Part shown: one piece after another, positions 1 to 6,754 of the stretch
Position numbering within the stretch: the first letter of the stretch is position 1
Layout of the letters: each line of letters begins with the position of its first letter
Origin: a virus
IMG/VR virus record: IMGVR_UViG_3300042504_002086
Span: 1-28,844 of that record
DNA: 28,844 nucleotides
Reading direction: 5' to 3' (one strand)
The notes under the pieces: generated by a model
What the model was told of the DNA's origin: nothing
Database searches by the model: none
Seen by the model: the letters and a program-made list of their open reading frames with translations, nothing else
Program-made: the position numbers and the translations under genes

Positions 1-227
1 ACGCCACGCCCACGCTTCCCGCCGCGCACTTGGAACAGCCCCGTGCCCGGCCAGAAATCAGCCACGCGCTCGCCCACGCTGACGATCAGGTGCGCGCCGT
101 CGTTGCGAGTCTCGAACGCGATGCCTTCGCCGCGGAGAAATCCGGCGCTCATTGCGCGATTGCTCGCGCGCTTGACCTGCGCGGCCTTCTTCACTTCGCG
201 CCACATGTCTGCTGCGTCGCTAGCCAC
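1..227 (-). CDS. Hypothetical phage protein, 3' end cut by the window start
   Basis: An open frame read leftward from a GTG at 227 runs off the window at position 1 without a stop, giving about 75 residues. It begins VASDAADMWREVKKAAQ and continues through a stretch containing HLIVSVGERVADFWPGTG. The HLIV...DFWPGTG...RGRG pattern recalls a short protein found in many phage early regions whose function is not known to me. The start is supported by AGGAGG six bases upstream and by an 8-base overlap with the gene before it. An ATG at codon 8 is a possible alternative start. It is the last visible gene of the second leftward run. No function is proposed. Confidence 0.72.
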   Translation of the reverse strand, partial: MASDAADMWREVKKAAQVKRASNRAMSAGFLRGEGIAFETRNDGAHLIVSVGERVADFWPGTGLFQVRGGKRGRG

Positions 228-480
228 GGCTCGCCTCCTGCCGTTGGTTCCACGCCTTCGCCACAGCACGCCCAGCGGCCGCCACGTCCAAGTAATGCGG
301 CACGCAATCGAACATGGCCCCGCCGTACGCGCGATTCGCCACGCCGAAGTAGAACGATCGCGTACGCACTCCGCACGCAACGCACTCGACCGCTTGGTAT
401 CCGTGCTGGTCGTCGCCTCGTCCAGTCAGCCTTCCAGCGCCGGAGCAGAACGGGCACGGCTTCAAGGTGATGTCACCCAC
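220..480 (-). CDS. Lar-like zinc-ribbon protein
   Basis: This is an 86-residue protein starting VGDITLKPCPFCSGAG. It carries two Cys pairs, CPFC near residues 8-11 and CVAC near residue 36, the arrangement expected for one zinc ribbon. It also has the AWNQR ending typical of the restriction-alleviation protein Lar family. Lar proteins modulate host type I restriction-modification; whether this copy does so is inference from the fold only. The GTG at 480 was preferred to a start 17 codons further upstream because it overlaps the stop of the preceding gene (GTGGGTGA) and has GGAGG six bases before it. The protein ends EASRG, a tail shared with the next gene upstream because the next ribosome binding site is embedded there. 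Confidence 0.72.
   Translation of the reverse strand: MGDITLKPCPFCSGAGRLTGRGDDQHGYQAVECVACGVRTRSFYFGVANRAYGGAMFDCVPHYLDVAAAGRAVAKAWNQRQEASRG
224..239 (-). repeat. Start-associated repeat, family A copy 1
   Basis: On the minus strand AGGAGGCGAGCCGTGG holds the ribosome binding site and GTG start of the gene cut by the window start. Related copies lie at 477-491 and 796-811. Confidence 0.75.
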
Positions 481-799
481 GGCTCGCCTCCATCGCGGCG
501 CGGGCGGCCAGCTTCCATTCGTCACGGTCAACTCGAATCGCCGCGTTCTCGCGCTCCAATGCCGCGACGGTCAGCTCAAGCTCGCGCGTGTTCCAGGCGT
601 GCATGAGCGCGTAGGCGTCCTCCTCGAAGTCTTGGTCGTGGACGATGTAGACGCCGCTCGTGACTTCCTGTTTGCGCAACGAGCGTTGGCCGTCCGCGTG
701 CAAGTCGAACGTGACGGTCGCGTCGTAGCGTCGCCCATCGCGCTCGAACGGCGCGCTCACGGTGATGGTGCCGATGATGTTGTTTGAGGTGTCAGCCAC
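473..799 (-). CDS. Small hypothetical early protein with C-terminal helix
   Basis: A 108-residue protein starting VADTSNNIIG from a GTG at 799, with AGGAGG six bases upstream and overlapping the preceding stop in GTGGCTGA. The first half looks beta-rich (alternating hydrophobic residues in GTITVSAPFERDG and ATVTFDLHADG). The second half, from AYALMHAWNTRELE onward, is a probable amphipathic helix or short coiled coil rich in Ala, Glu and Arg. The ALMHAWNTR segment resembles the C-terminal part of Lar-like proteins, but the Cys pairs are absent. I do not recognise the family. A TTG five codons upstream would add MRRRD but lacks a ribosome binding site. Confidence 0.68.
   Translation of the reverse strand: MADTSNNIIGTITVSAPFERDGRRYDATVTFDLHADGQRSLRKQEVTSGVYIVHDQDFEEDAYALMHAWNTRELELTVAALERENAAIRVDRDEWKLAARAAMEASRG
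477..491 (-). repeat. Start-associated repeat, family A copy 2
   Basis: On the minus strand GGAGGCGAGCCGTGG, identical over 15 bases to copy 1, holds the ribosome binding site and GTG start (480) of the Lar-like gene. Confidence 0.75.
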
Positions 800-1166
800 G
801 TCTCGCCTCCTCAAGCGCGCGTAGGGCGGCGGAAATCCGTGAACGCCAAAGGTATTCGCTTCTCAGCATCCGAGCGTCACGATCCGCGTGGGCGCACGCC
901 TCGGCCAGCGCCTCCATCGCCGCGAGCACTTCCGCGCTCGGGATCGGCAAGATCGAGCGCGCTGCACCGTGCGACGCCGCGTAGCTCCAAAGCATCTGCC
1001 GCTCGTCTGGCCCAAAGCTGACGACGCCGTTCCTGTCGATCTGGAACTCCATCGGGCCGCTACCGTTGACCACGTACCAGCCGGGCGTGCTGGGAAGGTC
1101 GCTCGTGTACACCTTCGGGTCGTATCCCGCCCCCTCGCGCGGCGGCTCGCTCGTCCACGCGGTCAT
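792..1166 (-). CDS. Hypothetical early protein
   Basis: A 124-residue protein from an ATG at 1166 that overlaps the stop of the gene before it (ATGA) and has GAGGTG upstream. The N-terminal half contains PGWYVVNGSGPMEF and NGVVSFGPDERQ, a small beta domain of a type often seen in phage accessory genes. The C-terminal half (from SAEVLAAMEALAEACAHA) is strongly helical and may form a coiled coil. It ends EEARRG, again because the next gene's GGAGG lies in its last codons. No function can be assigned. It belongs to the same leftward run of small proteins. Confidence 0.68.
   Translation of the reverse strand: MTAWTSEPPREGAGYDPKVYTSDLPSTPGWYVVNGSGPMEFQIDRNGVVSFGPDERQMLWSYAASHGAARSILPIPSAEVLAAMEALAEACAHADRDARMLRSEYLWRSRISAALRALEEARRG
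796..811 (-). repeat. Start-associated repeat, family A copy 3
   Basis: On the minus strand AGGAGGCGAGACGTGG, one base different from copy 1, holds the ribosome binding site and GTG start (799) of the next gene upstream. Confidence 0.72.
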
Positions 1167-1519
1167 TGGTGCACCTCGCCGATAATGCTCAGGATGGTCC
1201 TAAGCGAGTCTTGGATCGCCCGCAGATCGCTCAAGCTGTTGCAAGACTTAACGAGCCCCTCCGCTGATCGAAGTCCGCGCCCACACGTACGTTGAAGGCT
1301 CAGGACTTCGACGCGCTCGACATCAGACTCATTCGTGGCGCGAATTCGCTGCACGCCCCATAGGCGGTCCGTGCTTCCCCACGCGCATCCGTTGCGCGCA
1401 AGCCACTCACCGCCCTTGTCGTCAACGACCTTGCGGCCAGCGACGCGCACGATCTTGCGGACCTCTTGCGGCTCGCTGTCAAGCCACACGGTGACCTTGT
1501 CACCCACGTTGAAGCTCAC
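1163..1519 (-). CDS. Hypothetical protein with KOW/SH3-like N terminus
   Basis: A 118-residue protein starting (GTG) SFNVGDKVTVWLDSEPQEV. The opening VGDKVTVW, followed by IVRVAGRKVVDDKGGEWL, has the spacing of a small SH3-like or KOW-like beta barrel, a fold used for protein or nucleic-acid contacts. The C-terminal part (SCNSLSDLRAIQDSLRTIL) looks helical. The start overlaps the preceding stop as GTGA. The ribosome binding site is weak (GGAG about eight bases upstream), so translation may depend on coupling to the gene before it. The function is unknown and the fold assignment is a guess from pattern. Confidence 0.65.
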   Translation of the reverse strand: MSFNVGDKVTVWLDSEPQEVRKIVRVAGRKVVDDKGGEWLARNGCAWGSTDRLWGVQRIRATNESDVERVEVLSLQRTCGRGLRSAEGLVKSCNSLSDLRAIQDSLRTILSIIGEVHQ

Positions 1520-2520
1520 GCCCCGCGCTCCACGGTCTCGATGACCGGCAGGGCGACCTTGTGGGCGCGGACAATGCCGATGCCACTATGGCTAAGAGCG
1601 TCGTTCTCGCTCGCGTACCCGTAGACGTACGAGCGGTCGTCGTACTCGCGCACCCAGCACTCCAGCACGCGCGCGGTCGGCTGCGAGGACACGGGCGCGG
1701 GGATGACGTGAGGCAGGTTGACAGACCCCGGCGGCGGCTTGGGCGCGCTCGGCTCGCCGCGTTGGCGGGCGGCGTAGAGCGCTTTCCACGTGTCGGCGAT
1801 CGTGCGAAACTCGTCGGCGTCAACCCGCATGTCATGCAGCCCCTCCGCGTACGCCACCGCAGCGCGCGTGTACTCGTCGGGCTGGAGCGGCGCGGCGAGC
1901 TTGGCCTCCAGCGCAGCAATCTTGCGGTACAGCTCGCCGTTCTCGGCTGCGATGTGCTTGCGCTGAGAGATTGCCTCGTCCCGCTCCTTGACCGCCGCGT
2001 TCAGCTCGTTCGCGTTGCGAGTCGCAAGGTCGCGCATCGCTTCCGCCTCGCGCTTGGCCTCGTCGCGGGCCTTCTCGGCGGCGGCGAGCGTGATGCCCTG
2101 CGCCTTGAGTAGCTCGGTCGTCTGGTCAAGCTGACGCCGCGTGCTGTCCAGCGTGACGCGCAAGAGTTCCACGTCGCCCCCCTCCACCGGCGCGCTTTCG
2201 AGGAGGTCGGCGAGGGCTTTGCGGAACGCGATGTACCACGGCGACATCGCAAAGGCGTGCTCGTGACGCCACTCGGCAAGATCTTGGCCGCGCGGGCTCT
2301 TCGGTAGCGCATTCCACGCATCCCGCACGCGCCGCAGCGCCTCGGGCTCGACCACGGCGGGGGAGGACGGCTCGCTGCGCAGGAAGTCCGCGAGCGCTTC
2401 GTGGAAGCGAGCCCGCGTGTTGCTGCCGCGATCTTCTCCGCTACGGCCAACGCACGCGGCCCACTCGTCAAGCGGCAACGCAGCGGCGCGCTCCCGCAGT
2501 TTCTTCTCAGCTTCGTTCAT
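1516..2520 (-). CDS. Coiled-coil hypothetical protein
   Basis: A 334-residue protein whose ATG at 2520 has AAGGAG six bases upstream. The first 100 or so residues hold two related segments around short Trp-containing helices (PLDEWAACVG... and VRDAWNALPKSP...), each followed by a FHEALADFL or FRKALADLL motif, which suggests an internal duplication. Residues of about 115-225 form a long heptad-rich coiled coil (for example RDEAKREAEAMRDLA and ALEAKLAAPLQ). The C-terminal 100 residues include a proline-rich linker and a small domain ending in YVYGYASENDALSHSG. I do not recognise a family. It is the first well-supported gene after the promoter-like sequence at 2608-2654, so it probably leads the second leftward operon. 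Confidence 0.75.
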   Translation of the reverse strand: MNEAEKKLRERAAALPLDEWAACVGRSGEDRGSNTRARFHEALADFLRSEPSSPAVVEPEALRRVRDAWNALPKSPRGQDLAEWRHEHAFAMSPWYIAFRKALADLLESAPVEGGDVELLRVTLDSTRRQLDQTTELLKAQGITLAAAEKARDEAKREAEAMRDLATRNANELNAAVKERDEAISQRKHIAAENGELYRKIAALEAKLAAPLQPDEYTRAAVAYAEGLHDMRVDADEFRTIADTWKALYAARQRGEPSAPKPPPGSVNLPHVIPAPVSSQPTARVLECWVREYDDRSYVYGYASENDALSHSGIGIVRAHKVALPVIETVERGA

Positions 2521-2621
2521 CGCGTTCTCCTTGTGAATGCCCAGTAGCTCACCCCAGCCGCGGCGCTCACCAGCGAGCACCACGCGAGGTAGATCAAAGC
2601 TGCGTCCAGAATGTACGCCAT
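2517..2621 (-). CDS. Possible 34-residue membrane peptide
   Basis: A short frame from an ATG at 2621 encodes 34 residues beginning MAYILDAALIYLAWCSLV, one clear hydrophobic segment followed by a positively charged TRRTR tail, and ends in a TGA that overlaps the next ATG. Composition and the coupled stop-start favour a real gene. Against it, no ribosome binding site precedes the ATG, and the ATG sits in the spacer of the promoter-like sequence, so a transcript from that promoter would begin downstream of it. It would then be read only by polymerase passing the terminator at 2649-2721. Confidence 0.3.
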   Translation of the reverse strand: MAYILDAALIYLAWCSLVSAAAGVSYWAFTRRTR

Positions 2622-2654
2622 GTCGCTACCCGTCAACGCTAATCCGTAGAAAAG
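2608..2654 (-). promoter_or_regulatory. Candidate promoter of the second leftward operon
   Basis: On the minus strand the sequence reads TTTTCTACGGATTAGCG, then TTGACG (-35, plus coordinates 2631-2636), 17 bases, then CATTCT (-10, 2608-2613). Twenty of 22 bases covering the upstream part and most of the -35 match the sequence at 7890-7911 upstream of the first leftward operon, with the same spacing to a -10-like hexamer. The -10 alone is poor. Confidence comes from the repeat and from its position directly after a terminator. Confidence 0.5.
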
Positions 2655-2721
2655 AAAAGGCCCCGCCGAACAGCGCGCCGTACTGATCCAGCGCGCCCCT
2701 CTCCATGTGTTCGACGGGGCC
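2649..2721 (-). terminator. Intrinsic terminator after the ATPase gene
   Basis: On the minus strand, GGCCCCGTCGAACA (2721-2708) pairs with TGTTCGGCGGGGCC (2672-2659) over 14 positions, one of them G-U, and is followed at once by TTTTCTTTTC. The loop contains two GCGCGC blocks that can pair into an inner stem. It begins six bases after the ATPase stop codon, as expected for the end of the recombination operon. Confidence 0.8.
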
Positions 2722-2726
2722 AGTCA

Positions 2727-4151
2727 CTAGAGAACCTCGGCGCGCACGTCGCCGGAGTCAGCCTCGGCCGTCAAGATCACGCACTCGCGCTTGCGGGCGT
2801 GCTCGGCGATGTCCACGCGGTTCGCGGGATCGAGGCCCTCCCACGCCTCCTGAGCGATCACAACGAGCTTCACGCGCCCTTCGACCGCGGGCATGGCGTC
2901 GAGCGCGATGTCGATGGCGAGCTTCCAGCGTTCGCCGTGGCTCAGCTTGCCGAACCGCTCGACCTTCGCGCCGCGCTGGTAGACGAGCCGGCCCTCGGCG
3001 ATCGTGAGGCCCGCCGGCATCGCGCGCGCGAGCATCGACTGGAGCACCTCGTCGCACTTCTCGGCCGCGTCGCGCAGTCGCTTCGCTTCGAGCGTGGCGG
3101 CATCCTTCGCGGCGGCGTGCTTGTCGGCCTTCTTGCGCGCGGCGACTCGCTGCGTGAGAGCCTGTGCGCCTTCCAGCGTCGCGCGTGCGGCGTCCACGGC
3201 GAGGGCGGCTTCGCGCACCTGATCCGGCGTCACGGTTTCGGCGGGCAGCATGATGGCGGCCCGCAGCGTGGCGATGGTGCGCTCGTGGTCCAGGGCGCGG
3301 ACGTGCGCGGCCTTCGCGGTCGCAAGCTCGGCGCGGGCCTCGGCCAACTGCGCCTCGAGGTCGGCCACGGCGCGCTCGACCAGCCGCAACGCCGCCTCGG
3401 CCTGCGCTGCCGGCGGGCCGCTGTGCTCCGCTTCGGCCTTCTCGAGCGCCTGGCGTGCCTGCTCGGCCCGGCTCGCAGCCAGCGCCTCGCCCTTCGCACG
3501 TTCGACCAGCCGGGCGTGCTCGACCGTCGCGGACGCAAGCGCCGACTGCGCGGCCCCCACGTCGGCCACGTCCTCCGGCCCGGCCCCTCCAGACAGCGCC
3601 AGAGCCGCGCTGAGCGCGCCGCCCTCGGCCTCGGCCTTCGTCTCGAACTCGCGCGCCGCCGCCTGCAGGTCGCGGCGCAGGCCCGCGGCGAGGTCGGGCA
3701 GCGTCGAGGCGCTCACGGTCTTTGCGCTGGCGGCCCGATGGTCGACGCCAACGGCGGCGGCGAAGGTCGGCAGGTCGCTCGCGGCCCCCACCATGCGACA
3801 GAGGGCCACGATGCGGGCGGAATCGGCGCGCTCGGGGTCGGCGAGGCCGGGGTCAACGAACGTCTCGACGTGCGCGCCCTCGATCATCGTGGCGACGAGC
3901 TCGCCCCCGCGTTGGGTGCGCCGGGCCGTGACGGTCAGCTTCGCGCCGAGGCCCTCGACGGTACCGCGGTCCAAGGGGCGGCGCGGCTCGAGCGCGGCAT
4001 CTTCGCCGGCCAGCGCGCGCACCGATTCGAGCGCCGTGCTCTTGCCTGCGCCGTTGGCCCCGCGCAGCACGACGACGCCCCCGCCGGCGGGGATGGGGAT
4101 GGAAAGCGCCGCAAGGGCGCCGACGTTGTTGATGGTGAGGGATTCGCTCAT
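2727..4151 (-). CDS. SMC/Rad50-like AAA ATPase of the recombination cassette
   Basis: A 474-residue protein with an N-terminal ATPase lobe carrying Walker A GANGAGKST (residues 31-39). A long Ala/Glu-rich coiled coil follows (about 190-375), and a C-terminal lobe has the ABC/SMC-type signature LSHGER near residue 403. The Walker B segment reads KLVVIAQEAWEG (about 428-439): the usual Asp before the catalytic Glu is Gln, while the Glu is kept. The layout is that of a small SbcC/RecF/SMC-like protein without a zinc hook. It starts 7 bases after recT with GAGG before the ATG, in one operon with YqaJ nuclease and RecT, so a role in DNA end processing or recombination is the natural inference. The operon ends just after it. 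The exact biochemical activity cannot be told. Confidence 0.82.
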   Translation of the reverse strand: MSESLTINNVGALAALSIPIPAGGGVVVLRGANGAGKSTALESVRALAGEDAALEPRRPLDRGTVEGLGAKLTVTARRTQRGGELVATMIEGAHVETFVDPGLADPERADSARIVALCRMVGAASDLPTFAAAVGVDHRAASAKTVSASTLPDLAAGLRRDLQAAAREFETKAEAEGGALSAALALSGGAGPEDVADVGAAQSALASATVEHARLVERAKGEALAASRAEQARQALEKAEAEHSGPPAAQAEAALRLVERAVADLEAQLAEARAELATAKAAHVRALDHERTIATLRAAIMLPAETVTPDQVREAALAVDAARATLEGAQALTQRVAARKKADKHAAAKDAATLEAKRLRDAAEKCDEVLQSMLARAMPAGLTIAEGRLVYQRGAKVERFGKLSHGERWKLAIDIALDAMPAVEGRVKLVVIAQEAWEGLDPANRVDIAEHARKRECVILTAEADSGDVRAEVL

Positions 4152-4158
4152 GGTGGCC

Positions 4159-5079
4159 TCAGAACTTGGCGGACGGGAGGGGGTTGCCGTTCTCGTCGAG
4201 CTCGACGTTCGCGGCGGGAGTTGCGGGCGCGGCCTTCGCGGCCTTCGCGGCCATGCGGTCGGCGACGGGGGTGGTCTGCTCTTCGGCCTCGGTCTGCTCG
4301 GGCAGGCGCGCGACGGCGGCCGACGTGTCGATCTCCAGCGTCTTCATGTCGATCGGCAGCACGGGCGCGTCGTCGATGGACTCGGCAAGCGAGAACTCGG
4401 CCGAGCTCGGCAGCGTCTTCATGAGGCGGCGCACGGCGGTCTTGGCGGCCATTTCGGGATACCAGTCGTGCCACGGCCCGCGCCCCTGCGCGCCCTCCTT
4501 GCTCGACATGCGAGCGCGTTCGATGTCGCGCGCCCACAAGACCTTCTCGACCTGCGTCCCGTCGCGCATCGTGGCCACGGCGTAGGCCGCGCGCACCTTG
4601 CCCGGGTCCATCGCCTCGGTCGGCTTGTGCACGAGCTTCGTCGTGAGGCCCGTTTCGTAGCTGAACTCGTCGCGCTCGTAGACGACCTCGGCGCGAATCG
4701 TGGCCACTTCGCCGGTGCGGCGCGCGAGGTCGATGTAGCCCCGGTAGCCGATGATCACTTGGCACTCGGGAACCCATTGGCCCGTGTTGCGGTCCTTCTT
4801 GTTGAACGGCACGAGGTGCGCCTGTCCGCGCGGGTCGTCGGGCTCGAGCCCAAGCTGCGCGAGCGTGAGCACCGACGAGAAGAAGGACTCTGGCGTGCAC
4901 TGGAGCAGCTTCGGCGTCTTGCGCACGCTCGTCAGAATCGTGCGCAGCATTCGGTCGGGCCGGATGTGACGCGGGAGCGCCATTCCGAGCTGCTGCTTGA
5001 AATCGTCGGTCGTCAGCAGCGCCTTGATGCTGCGCTGCGGCGGCGCTTGGGCCTGCACTGCTTGCGTGTGTTCGCTCAC
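4159..5079 (-). CDS. recT: RecT-family single-strand annealing protein
   Basis: A 306-residue protein starting (GTG) SEHTQAVQAQAPPQ. The core begins with LTTDDFKQQLGMALPRH and runs through LLQCTPESFFSSVLTLAQLG, LEPDDPRGQAHLVPF and CQVIIGYRGYIDLARRTGEV, the characteristic order of conserved blocks in RecT/RedB-type annealases. A WARDIERARMSS block and MAAKTAVRRLMKTLP follow. RecT binds single-stranded DNA made by its partner exonuclease and anneals it to homologous DNA during phage replication and repair. The C-terminal 70 residues (after about 235) are Ala/Glu-rich and probably disordered. The GTG overlaps the exonuclease stop as GTGA and has AAGGAG eight bases upstream, giving tight coupling to its nuclease partner. 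Confidence 0.95.
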   Translation of the reverse strand: MSEHTQAVQAQAPPQRSIKALLTTDDFKQQLGMALPRHIRPDRMLRTILTSVRKTPKLLQCTPESFFSSVLTLAQLGLEPDDPRGQAHLVPFNKKDRNTGQWVPECQVIIGYRGYIDLARRTGEVATIRAEVVYERDEFSYETGLTTKLVHKPTEAMDPGKVRAAYAVATMRDGTQVEKVLWARDIERARMSSKEGAQGRGPWHDWYPEMAAKTAVRRLMKTLPSSAEFSLAESIDDAPVLPIDMKTLEIDTSAAVARLPEQTEAEEQTTPVADRMAAKAAKAAPATPAANVELDENGNPLPSAKF

Positions 5080-6101
5080 TTGCCGTTCTCCTTGAATGTC
5101 AGTTGGGGGTAGGTTGTCGGTCCCACCGTGTAGCCAGCGCGGCTCACGGTCTTTCTCACGTACTCGCCCGATCCATCGGGCAAGCTGCCGTAGGTCGCGC
5201 CGTCGAGAAGCGCCTCGATGCGCGTCGCGGCCTGTTCTTCGAGCGTCTCCAAGTCCTTGACGCGCTTCTTCAGCTTGAGTCGCTCGGTGCGCCACGCCTG
5301 CAACTCCACGTGAATCGTCATCACGTCGGCGGGCAGGATGATCGTGCGCCCACTGTCGTCGGGGTGCAGCGCCGATCGCACCTTGCGCGCGTCGCCGGCC
5401 GCAGCCGAGTCCCAGTCGGGCTCGACACCTTCGCGCAGGCATCGCGCGAACGAGCCTTCGAGCGCGACAATCGAGTGAATGGGGATGCTCGGCGCGTGGG
5501 CGCTCTCGATCACCATGCGCAAGGCGTCCATGCCGATGACCGCGCCGAGGCACGCGCTCTCAACGCCAGTGACGGCGAGCGAGTGAAGCACCTGGAAGCG
5601 GTAGATGGTGGGGGCCATGCCGCTTTCGTCGCCGCCCCAGTCGCGCGCCGCGTTCATCCCCACGGTCTTGATCTCGACCACTTCGAGCGTGCCGTCGGGC
5701 CTTTCGGCGAGACCGTCCAACGTCGCCGTCATCCACGGCCACTTCGTTGAACGCACGAACGGTTGCCAGCGGCCGCGCTCGTGGACCCAGCCCTCGACCT
5801 TGCACGCGCCGAGAGCCTCCAGCCGTTGCTCGAACGCCGCGCGATCCTCGGGCGTCGCCGTGGGCAGCAAGCGGTAGCCGGTGGCGTAGGCGTACTCTTC
5901 GAGCCCGAACGCTTCGAGGGCCAGACCGCGGCGCGTGGCGAACGTGGAGACGTGCTCGCGCTCCTGCTTGCCGCTCTTTTCGGCCCACAGTCGCAGCGCC
6001 GAGCAGTATTTCGACTCGCCGCACGCTGCCGCCGCTTCACTCGCGCCGATCGAGCCGGTGCGCAGTGCGAGCCATTGCTCGCGGTTCAACTCAGCGCGCA
6101 C
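5076..6101 (-). CDS. YqaJ-family viral recombinase (exonuclease)
   Basis: A 341-residue protein of the lambda-exonuclease-like PD-(D/E)XK superfamily, YqaJ branch. Visible motifs are RTGSIGASEAAAACGESK (about residues 14-31), RRGLALEAF (58-65, with the conserved Glu), ATLDG with the metal-binding Asp near 129, and VEIK (Glu143-Ile-Lys145), followed by a Gln/His helix (YRFQVLHSLAVTG). It is expected to resect double-stranded ends to give RecT its substrate. A C-terminal coiled coil (LKKRVKDLETLEEQ) and a glycine-rich end follow. The GTG at 6101 was chosen over upstream starts because AAAGGCGG lies six bases before it. This makes an 11-base overlap with the HTH gene. Confidence 0.92.
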   Translation of the reverse strand: MRAELNREQWLALRTGSIGASEAAAACGESKYCSALRLWAEKSGKQEREHVSTFATRRGLALEAFGLEEYAYATGYRLLPTATPEDRAAFEQRLEALGACKVEGWVHERGRWQPFVRSTKWPWMTATLDGLAERPDGTLEVVEIKTVGMNAARDWGGDESGMAPTIYRFQVLHSLAVTGVESACLGAVIGMDALRMVIESAHAPSIPIHSIVALEGSFARCLREGVEPDWDSAAAGDARKVRSALHPDDSGRTIILPADVMTIHVELQAWRTERLKLKKRVKDLETLEEQAATRIEALLDGATYGSLPDGSGEYVRKTVSRAGYTVGPTTYPQLTFKENGK

Positions 6102-6363
6102 GGGCAGCCGCCTTTCGCCGTTGGTCGAGCGCGAGGCTCCACACGCGACGGTCAACGGTCGTGCCGAACAGTCGGTCGAGCTTGTCGCACACGAGCTCGC
6201 CGGGGATCTTGCCGCGGTAGTCGGAGAGCAAGTTGTTGAGCGACGCGATGCCGATGCCGGCGCGCACGCACGCCTCCTCGCGGCGCAGCTTGAGGCGTTT
6301 CAACTCGTCGGCGACGTGGCGGGCCAGTGCGGACCTGGGGCGTTTCGTGGTCTTGCGTTTCAT
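6091..6363 (-). CDS. Small helix-turn-helix DNA-binding protein
   Basis: A 90-residue basic protein (MKRKTTKRPRSALARHV...). The region LKRLKLRREEACVRAGIG followed by ASLNNLLSDYRGKIPG has the helix spacing of a Cro/CI-type HTH, and PGELVCDKLDRLFGT fits the following helix. The N terminus is strongly basic. Placed directly before the exonuclease and overlapping the preceding microprotein gene as ATGA, it is a plausible regulator of this operon. It is one of two HTH proteins in the window; the other is at 8016. The target sites are unknown. Confidence 0.68.
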   Translation of the reverse strand: MKRKTTKRPRSALARHVADELKRLKLRREEACVRAGIGIASLNNLLSDYRGKIPGELVCDKLDRLFGTTVDRRVWSLALDQRRKAAARAR

Positions 6364-6488
6364 AGGTGCTTGAGCGCCAAAGGGAGCGCGTAGAAGAGAA
6401 GAATGCCGAGCGCGAGGAAGATCCCGACGCCCTTCCAGAAGTCCGCGAGGCTTTCGCCTTCGCAGTCGTAGTCGTCGCGGTTGGTCAT
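6360..6488 (-). CDS. 42-residue single-pass membrane protein
   Basis: An ATG at 6488 opens a 42-residue frame beginning MTNRDDYDCEGESLADFW. An acidic N terminus is followed by one hydrophobic segment (GVGIFLALGILLFYALPLAL) and the end KHL. It overlaps both neighbours by four bases: its ATG lies over the TGA of the preceding gene, and its TGA lies over the ATG of the HTH gene. Without it there would be an unexplained gap in an otherwise gapless operon. One membrane span with an acidic end facing the cytoplasm is likely. The function is unknown; small phage membrane proteins can act in exclusion or host takeover, but nothing here shows that. Confidence 0.7.
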   Translation of the reverse strand: MTNRDDYDCEGESLADFWKGVGIFLALGILLFYALPLALKHL

Positions 6489-6754
6489 TGGCGCACCACC
6501 CGGCGCGCGCGGGCCACGTTGAAGCGGTAGCCGCCGTGAAGGCGCACGATGCCGTCGACCTCGCGCGGCTCCTGCGGCGGAGTCTCCGAGTAGCCCAAGG
6601 ACAGTGCCGACACCGTGAACCGCGGGTCGTGCGTCAGGCCGCGAGCGCGCAGATCCGCGACGATGCGGGCCTTCTGCTCGCGCAGTGCAGCGCGGTCTTG
6701 CTCGCGGCGCATCTTGTTGGAGCGGCGAGCCTTTGAGCGTTGGCGCTTGTTCAC
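6485..6754 (-). CDS. Basic hypothetical protein
   Basis: An 89-residue protein from a GTG at 6754 (VNKRQRSKARRSNKMRR...). The first 40 residues are extremely rich in Arg and Lys and helical, which suggests nucleic-acid binding. The C-terminal half contains VSALSLGYSETPPQEPREV and a short beta segment (IVRLHGGYRFNVARARRVV). The GTG overlaps the preceding stop and GCGAGG lies seven bases upstream. No family recognised. Confidence 0.6.
   Translation of the reverse strand: MNKRQRSKARRSNKMRREQDRAALREQKARIVADLRARGLTHDPRFTVSALSLGYSETPPQEPREVDGIVRLHGGYRFNVARARRVVRQ

Noticed and set aside
2517-2727. A two-span membrane protein broken by one extra T in the TTTTCTTTTC run (frames 2626-2727 and 2517-2621 joined)
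   Set aside because: The joined protein looks plausible, but the upstream frame coincides with the terminator stem and the T-run is its U-tract, which explains the sequence better.
2626-2727. A 33-residue frame from the GTG at 2727
   Set aside because: It lies inside the terminator stem-loop and has no recognisable protein features.
2799-5112. Long plus-strand open frames opposite the ATPase and RecT genes (2799-4424 and 3250-5112)
   Set aside because: They are antisense shadows common in GC-rich coding DNA. The minus-strand genes encode recognised domains and the shadows have no motifs or tight junctions.
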